NCBI GenBank assembly: GCA_027451525.1
Contig: DAIDJF010000019.1
Span: 1-64,000 of the forward strand
From: Ktedonobacterales bacterium
GTDB lineage: Bacteria > Chloroflexota > Ktedonobacteria > Ktedonobacterales > Ktedonobacteraceae
Direction: 5' to 3'
Length of the DNA stretch: 64,000 nt
The position numbers and the translations under genes were made by a program. Below are positions 26,254 through 35,138 of this stretch, in pieces; within the stretch, counting starts at the first letter, position 1, and every line of letters begins with the position of its first letter. The notes beneath the pieces were generated by a model, which saw only the letters and a program-made list of their open reading frames with translations, did no database searches and was not told the origin of the DNA.

Positions 26254-27528
26254 TCAGATACCTCCCACGAAACGTCCAGGATTCAACACTTGCCGCTCAT
26301 CAAATTGTTCTTTCACACGCTTCATCAACGGCAATACATCGCCAACATCACCCCACACACCCACACGCTCTTTTATCTGTTGTGCCGCGTCCAGTACAAC
26401 TAACGCACCTTCCTGTTTTGCCAGTTCTGCACGCAATACAGAGAGCACGGACACTAATGTCTCGTCATTCTCGGCATCGAGGCGCACCAAACCAACACCG
26501 TAGCCCTGCATAACCAGTTGCCATGTTAGGTGGTGCGCCTTGTTGAGACGCTGCAATATCGTACAAAGCTGACCAGGAACGGCGGGCAGGTTGCTAATTT
26601 TGCCAATCAGCGATGACGCCGTCAGGCCACTTTGCCACAGTTGTTGGCGTACATGCCCCACATCTTCTGGTGTGTTGACCTGCTGTCCGTTCGGCAAGAG
26701 ATGAATGCAGCGATTAATCTGCGCGTCAACAGCTCCACTAAGGCCCTCAAACTGAACATCTATCTGCGGATAAGTATCTGTAGCAGCACGGATCTGGATA
26801 GCAGTCGGAGCAAGCGTAGAGTTGAATAGCGTGTAGACACTCTGGTCGAGAACCGCAAAGGTGGGCACAGTAAACGTGAGCGTGCGCGCATAACCCGGTA
26901 AGGCATAGAGACGAAAGGTGGCCTCGACAATCACGCCCAACGTGCCAAACGCTCCGATCATCAGTTTAGGCAGATCATAGCCAGCCACATTTTTCACGAC
27001 TTTGCCACCGCTTTTCGCCAGCGTGCCATCGGGCAGGGCGATAGTCACGCCGAGCAAGAGATCACGCAAGGCTCCAAAGCGCGTGCGCAGCAGCCCGCTA
27101 TCGTTTGTCGCCAGAATGCCACCAATCGTCGCCGTGTCCTCCCACAGCGGGTCTAAAGCGAGTCGCTGTTGGTGCGTTGCCAGCACGCGCTGGAATTTTG
27201 CGACACTACAGCCAGCCTGTACGGTCGCGGTCATATCGGCCCAGGTATGCTCAAGCACGTTATTCAGGCGGTGCGTAGAAACAAGCAGATCAAGAGCTTG
27301 CGGTTTACTACCCCACGCGAGCTTTGTGCCGCCACCAACGGGCGCGACATGCAGATTATGCTCATTGGCCCACCGCAACACACGCGCTATCTCTTGTCCA
27401 TCAGCGGGCGCAACTACCCACTGCGCCTGCACGCCTTCTATCGCATCGGTAAGGGTTGCAGGGCGGAGATACTGCTCTCCAACAAGCTCAGCCAATTCCT
27501 TTCGTTGTGTATCAGTATCAACTTGCAT
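26254..27528 (-). CDS. glcE: glycolate oxidase FAD-binding subunit
   Basis: 424 residues of the PCMH-type FAD fold: VAPVGGGTKLAWG near 60, DPLWEDTATIGGILATNDSG near 125, and GKVVKNVAGYDLPKLMIGAFGTLG near 175. GlcE is the second, shorter flavoprotein of the GlcDEF complex. AAGAAGGAG before the ATG is the tail of repeat element A. It is 198 bp downstream of glcD, a gap created by the element, and directly joined to glcF. Confidence 0.93.
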   Translation of the reverse strand: MQVDTDTQRKELAELVGEQYLRPATLTDAIEGVQAQWVVAPADGQEIARVLRWANEHNLHVAPVGGGTKLAWGSKPQALDLLVSTHRLNNVLEHTWADMTATVQAGCSVAKFQRVLATHQQRLALDPLWEDTATIGGILATNDSGLLRTRFGALRDLLLGVTIALPDGTLAKSGGKVVKNVAGYDLPKLMIGAFGTLGVIVEATFRLYALPGYARTLTFTVPTFAVLDQSVYTLFNSTLAPTAIQIRAATDTYPQIDVQFEGLSGAVDAQINRCIHLLPNGQQVNTPEDVGHVRQQLWQSGLTASSLIGKISNLPAVPGQLCTILQRLNKAHHLTWQLVMQGYGVGLVRLDAENDETLVSVLSVLRAELAKQEGALVVLDAAQQIKERVGVWGDVGDVLPLMKRVKEQFDERQVLNPGRFVGGI

Positions 27529-27534
27529 TGTTGA

Positions 27535-27600
27535 TCTCCTTCTTTCCTGCCTTAAGCGTAAGCTAGCCGCGCCAGCCGCGTTGGGCAGGATTTCAACAGT
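27535..27600 (-). repeat. hairpin/Shine-Dalgarno element, copy A
   Basis: Minus strand: CTGTTGAAAT, arm CCTGCC (27584-27589), AACGCG, GCGGCTAGCTTACGCTTA, arm GGCAGG (27546-27551), then AAAGAAGGAG, which serves as the Shine-Dalgarno of glcE at 27528. It lies inside the glcD-glcE intergenic gap. Confidence 0.8.
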
Positions 27601-27726
27601 CTTTAGAGCATGACGTTCTAACGGGCAGTCATACGTATGACACAGCTAATCAAGTAGCGCGTAAAGCACTGCCGATTATCCAGCGAACGTACTCTCCACA
27701 GAACGATGCACAAGGTCTATAGCGTG

Positions 27727-29175
27727 TTAAAAGAATTCTGCCAGCCCTGCAACCTCTAAGGGATGCGGTTGATAAGGACCAGTTTTCTCCGCGCAGAGAC
27801 GTGGGCGCGGAAAGACTTTTTCAGGATTAGCGAGATGACGAGGATCAAACGCGCAGCGAACGCGCTGCATGGTTTCCAGGTCAGGTTCGGCATACATGAC
27901 GGACATAAAGGGCTTTTTCTCCATGCCGACGCCGTGCTCACCTGTAATCGAGCCACCTGCTTCGACACAGATGCGCAGAATATCAAAGGCCAGTTTCTCC
28001 GCCGCCTGCTCCTGACCAGGAATTTTGCGATCATACGAGACCATTGGATGCAGGTTGCCATCACCCGCGTGAAAGACATTTGCAACGCGTATGCCTACCT
28101 CTGCACTTAACCGCTCAATTTCGTGCAACACTCTGGGCAGAGCAGTACGCGGAATGACACCATCTTGCACGATACAATTTGGCGCGATACGGCCCATTGC
28201 GGCAAACGCGGCCTTGCGCCCCTTCCAGATCAGTGCGCGCTCGGCCTCTGACTGAGCCAGACGTAGTTCCCACGCTCCATGCGCCGTACAGAGTTGTTGC
28301 ACCTGCTCCATCCACGTCTCCACCTCTGGCACAGGACCATCTAATTCCACCAGCAGCAAACCACCGCACGTTGGATAGCCCGCGTGGACAGCCGCCTCGG
28401 TGGCCTGAATGCTCAACGGATCCATCATCTCGATAGCCGCCGGAAGAATGCCCGCAGCGATAATCGCGCTCACGGCTGCCCCAGCCTCGTCGGTCGAGTG
28501 AAAGGCCGCCATTAAAGTCTGTACTGCTTCTGGTCGCTTGATAATACGGAGAATAATTTTTGTCGCGATACCGAGCGTGCCTTCAGAACCGACGAAAACG
28601 CCTGTTAAATCATACTCAGGGCGATCATAAACCTTGCTGCCCAGATGTACGAGTGAACCATCGGGCAACACCATCTCCATACCCAACACATGATTGGCTG
28701 TAAAACCATACTTGAGACAATGCGCACCACCCGCGTTTTCCGCGATATTGCCCCCAATCGTGCAGACGGTCTGCGAGGAGGGATCGGGAGCAAAATAATA
28801 CCCTTGCGCGGCAACCTGCTTTGTCACTTGCGCGTTGATGACACCCGGTTCAACGACGATGCGCCCATTGGGGAAATCGACCTCAAGAATGCGATTCATG
28901 CGCGTCAGGCTAATTACCAGCCCTTGCAGTACGGGCAATGCCCCGCCGCTCAGACCTGTGCCTGTTCCTCGTGCAACAAACGCTATGCCGTCGCGATGAC
29001 AGATGCGAAGAAGGGCTTGAACCTGCTCTGTAGAGGTGGGCAGAACAACGGCGGCAGGCAACACACGAAAATTCGTCAGGGCATCACACTCGTATGTGTG
29101 CAACTCATCTTCGTTGCTGATAACGCCTTCTTTGCCTACAATGGCAATGAATTCCTGTATAACGTGATCGTCCAT
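27727..29175 (-). CDS. glcD: glycolate oxidase subunit GlcD, FAD-linked
   Basis: 482 residues. PCMH FAD-binding domain (about 40-220) with FVARGTGTGLSGGALP and CTIGGNIAENAGGAHCLKYG, and a C-terminal cap with NVFHAGDGNLHPMVSYD and GGSITGEHGVGMEKK. It oxidises glycolate or D-lactate at FAD. GGAAGG precedes the ATG. It is the first gene of the glcDEF-lctP operon, divergent from the FadR-type regulator, with a TTGATA/TATATG candidate promoter at 29339-29366. Confidence 0.93.
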   Translation of the reverse strand: MDDHVIQEFIAIVGKEGVISNEDELHTYECDALTNFRVLPAAVVLPTSTEQVQALLRICHRDGIAFVARGTGTGLSGGALPVLQGLVISLTRMNRILEVDFPNGRIVVEPGVINAQVTKQVAAQGYYFAPDPSSQTVCTIGGNIAENAGGAHCLKYGFTANHVLGMEMVLPDGSLVHLGSKVYDRPEYDLTGVFVGSEGTLGIATKIILRIIKRPEAVQTLMAAFHSTDEAGAAVSAIIAAGILPAAIEMMDPLSIQATEAAVHAGYPTCGGLLLVELDGPVPEVETWMEQVQQLCTAHGAWELRLAQSEAERALIWKGRKAAFAAMGRIAPNCIVQDGVIPRTALPRVLHEIERLSAEVGIRVANVFHAGDGNLHPMVSYDRKIPGQEQAAEKLAFDILRICVEAGGSITGEHGVGMEKKPFMSVMYAEPDLETMQRVRCAFDPRHLANPEKVFPRPRLCAEKTGPYQPHPLEVAGLAEFF

Positions 29176-29790
29176 CTTTTCCTTCCCAATTTTACTGGGG
29201 CCGCAACACTGACCGACCAGGAGGACGTACAGTGTTTGGTTTGTATGTCAACATTGACACTTTTCTACATGGACAACATCGAAGGGATACCAGATTGGGT
29301 CGCCAGAGTTCACCGATATGACTGCAACATATAACACACATATATTACAATCTGTCGCGCTATCAACTTTATATGTCATACAAATTTGCCATATGTAGCG
29401 GTGATATCGCTGCACTCCGTCTTACGAGAGAACTCTGTAGAAGTAGAACTGATAGAATTATCGTACCAGAAAATTAGCACTTTTGCGTAGTCTAAACATC
29501 ACAGTCTTATCACAAGCTCATTTATTGGCAGAGAACAGGAAAATCAGTCACGACGCAATGACACACAATCCAGGCAAGACACACGCTCCATTTCAGGGCA
29601 AGGAAAAGAGATGGCTTAGAAATGGTCAAATAAACAGAGAAAATTTGTATGATAACTTTCAGAAAATATATGATATTTTTCCAAAAATATGCTTGACATC
29701 GCCTCACACAATTGGGTATAGTGTATAACAACCAATCAAGACGGGTGCGGACAAATTCCAGTCGAGCAGCGCACAGAGAAAGGCGATGTG
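29176..29790. promoter_or_regulatory. 615-bp divergent control region between glcD and the FadR-type gene
   Basis: An AT-rich region without a supported gene. An 81-codon frame at 29483 lacks a ribosome-binding site and has no recognisable family. Minus-strand promoter candidate: TTGATA (29361-29366), 16 bp, TATATG (29339-29344). Plus-strand promoter: TTGACA (29693-29698), 18 bp, TATAGT (29717-29722). ATTGG (29711-29715) and CCAAT (29732-29736) bracket the latter and could be a FadR/GntR half-site pair. The length suggests more than one regulatory site. Confidence 0.55.
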
Positions 29791-30537
29791 ATGACAGGCA
29801 CAAACAATCATAGCAAGAACAGATATCGACCAGCCTACGAGGTTGTCGCAACAAAAATAGTTGATCTGATTGCCACATCAGGCTTAAAAGCGGATGATCG
29901 CCTGCCAACAGAGCATGAGCTTGGCGAACAGCTTGGTGTGAGCCGCACGGTCGTTCGTGAAGCGGTCAAAGTGCTGTCCGCTACGGGCGTAGTCTACACG
30001 CGCAAAGGCAGTGGTCTCTACGTGGCACAGAAAACATCGCTCCAGGCAGCAACCGTGCTTGACACCTCACTGCCGATTGACCCCACGCTTGGCAACGACA
30101 TCTACGAATTTCGTCTCTTAATCGAAGTACCAGCAGCCCGTTTTGCTGCTGAACGCATTACGCCACGCGAACTACACGCGGTGCGCGATGCCGTTATGCT
30201 CAATCTCGAAGGTGCAAAGAGCGAGCAGCGCGAACTCTTCTACAAGGGCGATGCAGCCTTTCATCAAGCCATTGCCGAGGCATCACGCAACCCGTTTTTA
30301 GCCTCGGCAGTCGCCACGATCACACGCTTGCAGGACTGGGTATTCAAACTGGCATCAGGGCGCACACAAAAAACATTGCTCAAAAACGCGGGTCAACACG
30401 AGGCCATTTTTGCCGCCATTCAAGAGGGTCAGCCAGAACGCGCGGCCCAGGCGATGCGAGAACATCTGGAATGGGCCTTAATCAGCTATCAGCAAGAGGT
30501 GCGTCTGCGCCTCGTCGAGTCAGAGAAAAGCGAATGA
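29791..30537 (+). CDS. FadR-subfamily GntR regulator (LldR/GlcC-like)
   Basis: 248 residues. GntR winged helix (about 12-80): YEVVATKIVDLI, LPTEHELGEQLGVSRTVVREAVKVL shown by its core LGVSRTVVREAV, and RKGSGLYV. The C-terminal FCD domain (about 105-235) has the metal-binding residues in DAAFHQAIAEASRNP and the late His in QHEAIFAAI. FCD regulators of this type usually sense lactate, glycolate or pyruvate, which fits the divergent glcDEF-lctP operon. AAAGG is seven bases before the ATG at 29791; a GTG three bases earlier is less likely. Confidence 0.92.
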   Translation: MTGTNNHSKNRYRPAYEVVATKIVDLIATSGLKADDRLPTEHELGEQLGVSRTVVREAVKVLSATGVVYTRKGSGLYVAQKTSLQAATVLDTSLPIDPTLGNDIYEFRLLIEVPAARFAAERITPRELHAVRDAVMLNLEGAKSEQRELFYKGDAAFHQAIAEASRNPFLASAVATITRLQDWVFKLASGRTQKTLLKNAGQHEAIFAAIQEGQPERAAQAMREHLEWALISYQQEVRLRLVESEKSE

Positions 30538-30554
30538 GTGGAGGAGTGTCTATC

Positions 30555-31331
30555 GTGCAAGCAGATAAGCCGCAACCTATCGCCATCGTCACAGGAGCAA
30601 GTCGCAGTCGCGGCATCGGAGCAGCTATCTGTCGGGCACTAGCCGCGATGCAGATTGATATCTTCTTTACCACATGGAACACGCATGACAAGATGCTCTA
30701 TACAACAGAGGAGAATAATGCGCAACAGCTACTGTCCGAACTGCGCGCCCTGGGTGTCCGAGCGGCCTCTATGGAAGCCGATTTAAGCCTTCCTCAGACG
30801 GCCCCAGCCATCATGAACGAGGTAGAAAAACAACTCGGTCCCGCCTCTATCCTTATTAACAATGCCGCGCATGACCCACTTGATATTCCTTTTGAACAGA
30901 TTGACGCGCAGATACTCGATGCCTACTACGCAGTAAATATGCGCGGCACGATGTTGCTGAGCATAGAATTTGCGCGCCGTTTCGCGCAGGCATCCGGCGG
31001 ACGCATCATTAACCTGACCTCTGGCCAGGGCGTAGGAGCAATGCCCGGCAAACTGCCTTATGTTGCGACAAAAGGCGCGCTTGAGGCCTTTACGGTCACG
31101 TTGGCTGCCGAAGTTGCCAGAAAAGGCATCACAGTCAATGCCGTTGACCCCGGACCAACCGATACAGGCTGGCTTAGTGCCGATCCGATACTCAAGAAAA
31201 CGCTGGAAGAACAAGCTCCCTTTGGGCGTGTCGGGTTGCCAGAAGATGCTGCGCGCCTGATTGCCTTCTTAGCCAGCGAGGCCTCAGCATGGATTACGGG
31301 GCAGATCATTCACTCACGCGGCGGCTTTTAA
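30555..31331 (+). CDS. SDR-family oxidoreductase (FabG-like)
   Basis: 258 residues from the GTG at 30555. Rossmann motif TGASRSRGIG, NNAAHDPL in place of NNAG, catalytic Ser/Tyr/Lys in TSGQGVG and YVATKGAL, and a C-terminal WITGQIIHSRGGF. An ATG at 30534 overlaps the stop of the FadR gene, but a perfect GGAGGAG at 30540-30546 is spaced nine bases from the GTG, which is preferred. Co-transcribed with the regulator. A degenerate copy of its 3' end lies at 33275-33366. Its stop overlaps the convergent kinase stop by four bases. Confidence 0.88.
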   Translation: MQADKPQPIAIVTGASRSRGIGAAICRALAAMQIDIFFTTWNTHDKMLYTTEENNAQQLLSELRALGVRAASMEADLSLPQTAPAIMNEVEKQLGPASILINNAAHDPLDIPFEQIDAQILDAYYAVNMRGTMLLSIEFARRFAQASGGRIINLTSGQGVGAMPGKLPYVATKGALEAFTVTLAAEVARKGITVNAVDPGPTDTGWLSADPILKKTLEEQAPFGRVGLPEDAARLIAFLASEASAWITGQIIHSRGGF

Positions 31332-33076
31332 TTGCTTGCCTCTTTGACTAAAGGCAACTGGAAAAAGAAAGTCGCACCTTCGTCTTTGCGGCTTTGTACC
31401 CAAAGATGGCCGTGGTGCCGCTCGGTAATTTTGCGAGCGATGTAGAGGCCGATACCCAGTCCGGGATAGGTTTTCTCGGTTGGTTCGGTGACCTGATAGA
31501 ATTGCTCGAAGATTTTCTCCTGATAGTCCTCAGAGATGCCAATACCGAAGTCTTGCACGCTCACATGGACCTTTCCTTCCAGAATTTCCATGCGCACAAT
31601 GACCTTATCGACACCTTTCGAGTACTTGACAGCGTTGGTTAGCAGGTTAATAAGCACCTGTCCAATGCGGTCTCTATCACCATTGACCTGCGCCTTGACT
31701 CTTTTTTCCAGGAGTATGCTGTGGGTTTGGGTCGTTGCCTGCACATTTTCTATGACCTCTTGCACCAACTCGGATAGATCAAATACATCCATACGGTATT
31801 CGAGCTGACCACTCTGCATCTTAGAAATATCCAACATATCGCTGATGAGTAGAGCTAACTTGTCAATCTGACCATTCATACGAGTAATAAAACGGAAAGT
31901 TTCTTCATCACCGCTATTCTTGAAGCGTCGCTGCAAAAGTTGGGTAAAGCCTTTAAGTCCCGTCACGGGTGTCTTCAACTCATGGCTTGCCATATTGATA
32001 AACTCATCTTTACGCCGTTCCAGTTCTCGACGTTCGCTGATGTCACGCGCAATTTTGGCCGCCCCAATAATCTTCCCACTGCGATCTCTGACCGGGGAGA
32101 TACTCAGGGAAACCTCCACGCGCCTTCCATCTTTTCGCATACGCACAGTTTCGTAATGCTCGATGCGGATACCCTGCCGCAGTTTCGCGATGATTTCCTC
32201 CTCTTCTTTGCGGAGTTCGAGGGGAATAATCAAGGTGATATGTTTGCCAATAGCTTCTTGCGAGCTATAGCCAAAGAGTCGCTCTGCTGCAGCGTTCCAG
32301 CTGGTAATGATGCCATCGAGGGTTTTGCTCACAATCGCATCATCTGAAGACGCAACAATGGCCGCCAAACGGAAACTTGCTTCTTCAGAAAGACGCAGGC
32401 GTCTCTCTACTTCCCTCGCTTGCACTAAATCAGCCTCAAACGCGCTACTCTGTTGTTGCAACAGGAAAATAGCATGCAGGCGTTCGTCCAGATTGGCATG
32501 CAGGCTGTCGTTATCTGCTGGAATGATGCGGGAATGCTGCTGGCAGATTTTGAGGATAGCGCGCGTAAAAATTTTCCCCTCGAAGAGATGCATCGGATAA
32601 GCGCACAAGAGAGATGTTGCAGGGAACTGGTTTTGCAGGTCGTTGCTGAGTTCTTCCAGGCGAATAGTGGCAGCATAATTCCCTTGTACACAAGGGAAAG
32701 TCCCCATTTCGCTAAAGATGCGCACGTGGCGTTGGCCCTGTGCAGCTTGCGTGATAGCATCTCCCACAACCGCGAAGAAGCGTTCTGGCTCTGGCATACC
32801 ATCCATCATAAACCTGGATAATATTTCCGTTGCATCCATCCAAATATAGGCATCGCGTGGCTGGGCGGCTGATATATTCAGTCCATTTCTCTTCAGTTGT
32901 TCCAGAAGGCATTCATGATGTTCCCTTGTGACAAGTAAAATAGAGGCATCACCGATACTAAGACCTCCAGCAATAAATGTACTCATCATACTCAGTAGAG
33001 CATCTTCAGAGTCATAAAAATGTACTAAATGCTGTTTGAGAGGAATGATACGTGTATAATCAGCTGACAGGGTCAT
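31328..33076 (-). CDS. MEDS-PAS sensor histidine kinase
   Basis: 582 residues with no membrane helices. Residues 10-185 match the MEDS/DcmR sensory domain (HLVHFYDSEDALLSMMSTFI, HVRIFSEMG, LLCAYPMHLFEG). A coiled segment follows, then a PAS domain (about 235-350, SSDDAIVSKTLDGIITSWNAAAERLFGYS), HisKA with the phospho-His in SHELKTPVTG (about 370), and HATPase with N box LINLLTNAVKYS, G1 DFGIGISED and G2 GLGIGLYIARK. No response regulator is adjacent. AGGAAGG precedes the ATG. It probably senses a small soluble signal in the cytoplasm. Confidence 0.92.
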   Translation of the reverse strand: MTLSADYTRIIPLKQHLVHFYDSEDALLSMMSTFIAGGLSIGDASILLVTREHHECLLEQLKRNGLNISAAQPRDAYIWMDATEILSRFMMDGMPEPERFFAVVGDAITQAAQGQRHVRIFSEMGTFPCVQGNYAATIRLEELSNDLQNQFPATSLLCAYPMHLFEGKIFTRAILKICQQHSRIIPADNDSLHANLDERLHAIFLLQQQSSAFEADLVQAREVERRLRLSEEASFRLAAIVASSDDAIVSKTLDGIITSWNAAAERLFGYSSQEAIGKHITLIIPLELRKEEEEIIAKLRQGIRIEHYETVRMRKDGRRVEVSLSISPVRDRSGKIIGAAKIARDISERRELERRKDEFINMASHELKTPVTGLKGFTQLLQRRFKNSGDEETFRFITRMNGQIDKLALLISDMLDISKMQSGQLEYRMDVFDLSELVQEVIENVQATTQTHSILLEKRVKAQVNGDRDRIGQVLINLLTNAVKYSKGVDKVIVRMEILEGKVHVSVQDFGIGISEDYQEKIFEQFYQVTEPTEKTYPGLGIGLYIARKITERHHGHLWVQSRKDEGATFFFQLPLVKEASN

Positions 33077-33156
33077 GCAGTTTGCCTTCCTGATGAGAAA
33101 TTTGATGCCTTTAGAGGAGAAATACCAGAGGATTCTGTCTTTTCTTCTTCTGGAAA

Positions 33157-33185
33157 ATCATAACACTTTGCTTGAGGTTACACAA
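33157..33185 (-). promoter_or_regulatory. promoter of the MEDS histidine kinase
   Basis: Minus strand TTGTGT (33180-33185), 17-bp spacer, TATGAT (33157-33162), 80 bases before the ATG. Confidence 0.6.
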
Positions 33186-33274
33186 TAACAAATGCATAAG
33201 AATTTGCTGAGAATCGAATTTCTTCTAGTTAAAGAATGGCTCTATGTGCGACTTGATAAAGCAGGATACCACAT

Positions 33275-33366
33275 GCCTGATTGCCTTCTTAGCCAGCGAA
33301 ACCTCCGCGAAGACGGTAGATTATGGGACAGATCATCTACTCACACGGAGGCTTCTAATTGCTTGT
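33275..33366 (+). pseudogene. degenerate duplicate of the SDR gene 3' end
   Basis: Starts with 25 bases identical to 31255-31279 (GCCTGATTGCCTTCTTAGCC...), then continues with roughly 80-85 percent identity through the stop codon and about ten bases beyond. A seven-base insertion near 33310 shifts the frame, so it cannot encode the SDR tail. There is no 5' part of the gene here. The two copies are direct repeats on either side of the histidine kinase gene. Confidence 0.8.
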
Positions 33367-33394
33367 CTAAGAGGATGCGCTCTTGCTTACTTGC

Positions 33395-35113
33395 TTAGAG
33401 TCGCCAGAGCGATTTCGCCGCCTTTAGCAGTTCTTCCTGACGCTGCTCAATGATTGTGGGCGTCCATTGCGTATGACGAATTACGTGTGTTGTAATGACA
33501 AATGGCGAGACACCGCCAGCAGAACTGAAATAGTCACGCTTCTTACGCTCAAAATCAAAGTTTTCTGCCTGTGTATTCTTGCCACGCGAGAGCAACACCA
33601 GATTGCCTAGACGATGGACGTAGCGGTCACGTAAATCTCTAGATGGAAAATGACGAAGCCACTCGCTATCCATCGCGGGACGTTGCGGCAATACATGCTC
33701 TATTGTCACTGACTGATATTCATATTGAGCAACACCCTCGGAAAGTTTCTCGTCAAGGCGCAAGAGGATATATTTACAAATATGATGGGCAAGATAAAGA
33801 TTGCCTTCCAGCCCACGCAGAAATTCACGGCACTCTCCATTGGTCAGTTGCAGCGGAGAATTAGCAGCGTACAAATTATCACCACGATAAATTGCCTCGA
33901 GCAACAAGCAGTAGCGGTCCATACGCTTAAAAGGCGGGACACGGCACATCACAAAATAGACAATCAGGCGTTCCAGGTCGGTTAGAAAGCGCACGAGTTC
34001 GGCAGATTCCTTCCAATGCTCGAAAAAATAGTATAGCACTGGTGGCATCCAACGATTGTAATCAAGCCGATTGAGCCATTTGAACATCGTATTGATCGTG
34101 GCCGCCTCTTTCTCCGCGCCGCGTCGCTGAAAATTTGCCTTGAGGATGTAATTTGTTGCATCTGCATAGCGCACCAGAATGTCATCAATAAATTGTTGTG
34201 GCGTCAACTTTTTTTCACGCGATGCCCCTGGATAGACATACTGATGAAACTCTTCCACCAGCCCCTTGCGCAAACGTCCCCTGGCAAAGATCGCACGCAG
34301 ATTGTAAAAAAGGTCTTCAAAGGCTTCACTACCTAGCAGTATCTCTTTCTCTTCCCACTTCTTCGCATATTCATCCTGCTGTACCAGCGGTATCTCATTT
34401 ATAATTTCTGCCTTTAAAATATCGGAATAGGAGAGGTCAAGGCCGCGACTGTTCAGTACGGAGAAAATACGATACGCGGAGTCGATTTCGGGGGCATCAA
34501 CGGCAACGATAACTAGAAAGCAACGGTTGATGATAAATTGCGTCAAGGCGGTGAGGGAGTCTTCAGAGAGTTTCTGTAATTCATTGACAAAGCCAAGTGT
34601 GTTATCACGCATATTGCGCTGACTCTCTGATTTTATTTCTTCATCTTTTACCTGTTTTAAGCGTTCAACGCCACCTTCATCTTGAATATATTTTTGAAAG
34701 AATGACACATCGCTTTCACGCACACGTAGACGATAGCGTGTAGGCGTCCCCGTGATGACATTGCCCTTTTCACATAAAAACGCTGTAAGACTATCAACAT
34801 AATCTGATTTAATCATGCTACGCAATGCAGCCAACAGCATTGTTAACGTAGTAATACGCTGTTGTCCATCAATAATTTGCGCATCTGGTGCATCGCCTTT
34901 AATCAATACGATGCTGCCTAAAAAATATGGAGGAAGATCCTCTACTGAGTCTTTTGAGTCTTTATATCCTTCCATCGCCTTCGTTAGATCGTGTAATAGT
35001 TCTTCCGCTTCTTCGGTTGTCCATGCATAGGCCCGCTGGTAGCGAGGAATGGTAAATACAAAATCATCGCTAAATATCTTTTTGACTGGATATTCCGCAC
35101 CACGAATAGTCAT
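33395..35113 (-). CDS. DUF262/DUF1524 protein (GmrSD-like, putative nucleic-acid defence enzyme)
   Basis: 572 residues. The N-terminal DUF262 (ParB/sulfiredoxin-like) domain has IPRYQRAYAW (about 22-31) and the signature IIDGQQRITTL (about 80-90). A long helical middle follows, then a C-terminal DUF1524 HNH-type nuclease region with TIEHVLPQRP and LGNLVLLSRGKNTQAENFDFERK. This one-polypeptide layout is that of GmrSD-type type IV restriction enzymes, which need NTP and cut modified phage DNA; many DUF262 proteins are uncharacterised. The start is ambiguous between 35122 and 35113. It follows the zinc-ribbon gene by 16-25 bases. Confidence 0.85.
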   Translation of the reverse strand: MTIRGAEYPVKKIFSDDFVFTIPRYQRAYAWTTEEAEELLHDLTKAMEGYKDSKDSVEDLPPYFLGSIVLIKGDAPDAQIIDGQQRITTLTMLLAALRSMIKSDYVDSLTAFLCEKGNVITGTPTRYRLRVRESDVSFFQKYIQDEGGVERLKQVKDEEIKSESQRNMRDNTLGFVNELQKLSEDSLTALTQFIINRCFLVIVAVDAPEIDSAYRIFSVLNSRGLDLSYSDILKAEIINEIPLVQQDEYAKKWEEKEILLGSEAFEDLFYNLRAIFARGRLRKGLVEEFHQYVYPGASREKKLTPQQFIDDILVRYADATNYILKANFQRRGAEKEAATINTMFKWLNRLDYNRWMPPVLYYFFEHWKESAELVRFLTDLERLIVYFVMCRVPPFKRMDRYCLLLEAIYRGDNLYAANSPLQLTNGECREFLRGLEGNLYLAHHICKYILLRLDEKLSEGVAQYEYQSVTIEHVLPQRPAMDSEWLRHFPSRDLRDRYVHRLGNLVLLSRGKNTQAENFDFERKKRDYFSSAGGVSPFVITTHVIRHTQWTPTIIEQRQEELLKAAKSLWRL

Positions 35114-35138
35114 TCTATTCATCTACATAACTCATTTT

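Noticed and set aside
29483-29728. 81-codon plus-strand ORF in the glcD-FadR gap
   Set aside because: No ribosome-binding site, no recognisable domain, and it runs into the promoter of the FadR-type gene. Likely chance in AT-rich DNA.
33192-33453. Two short plus-strand ORFs after the kinase promoter
   Set aside because: They cover the frameshifted SDR remnant and the 3' end of the DUF262 gene on the other strand; no start signals.
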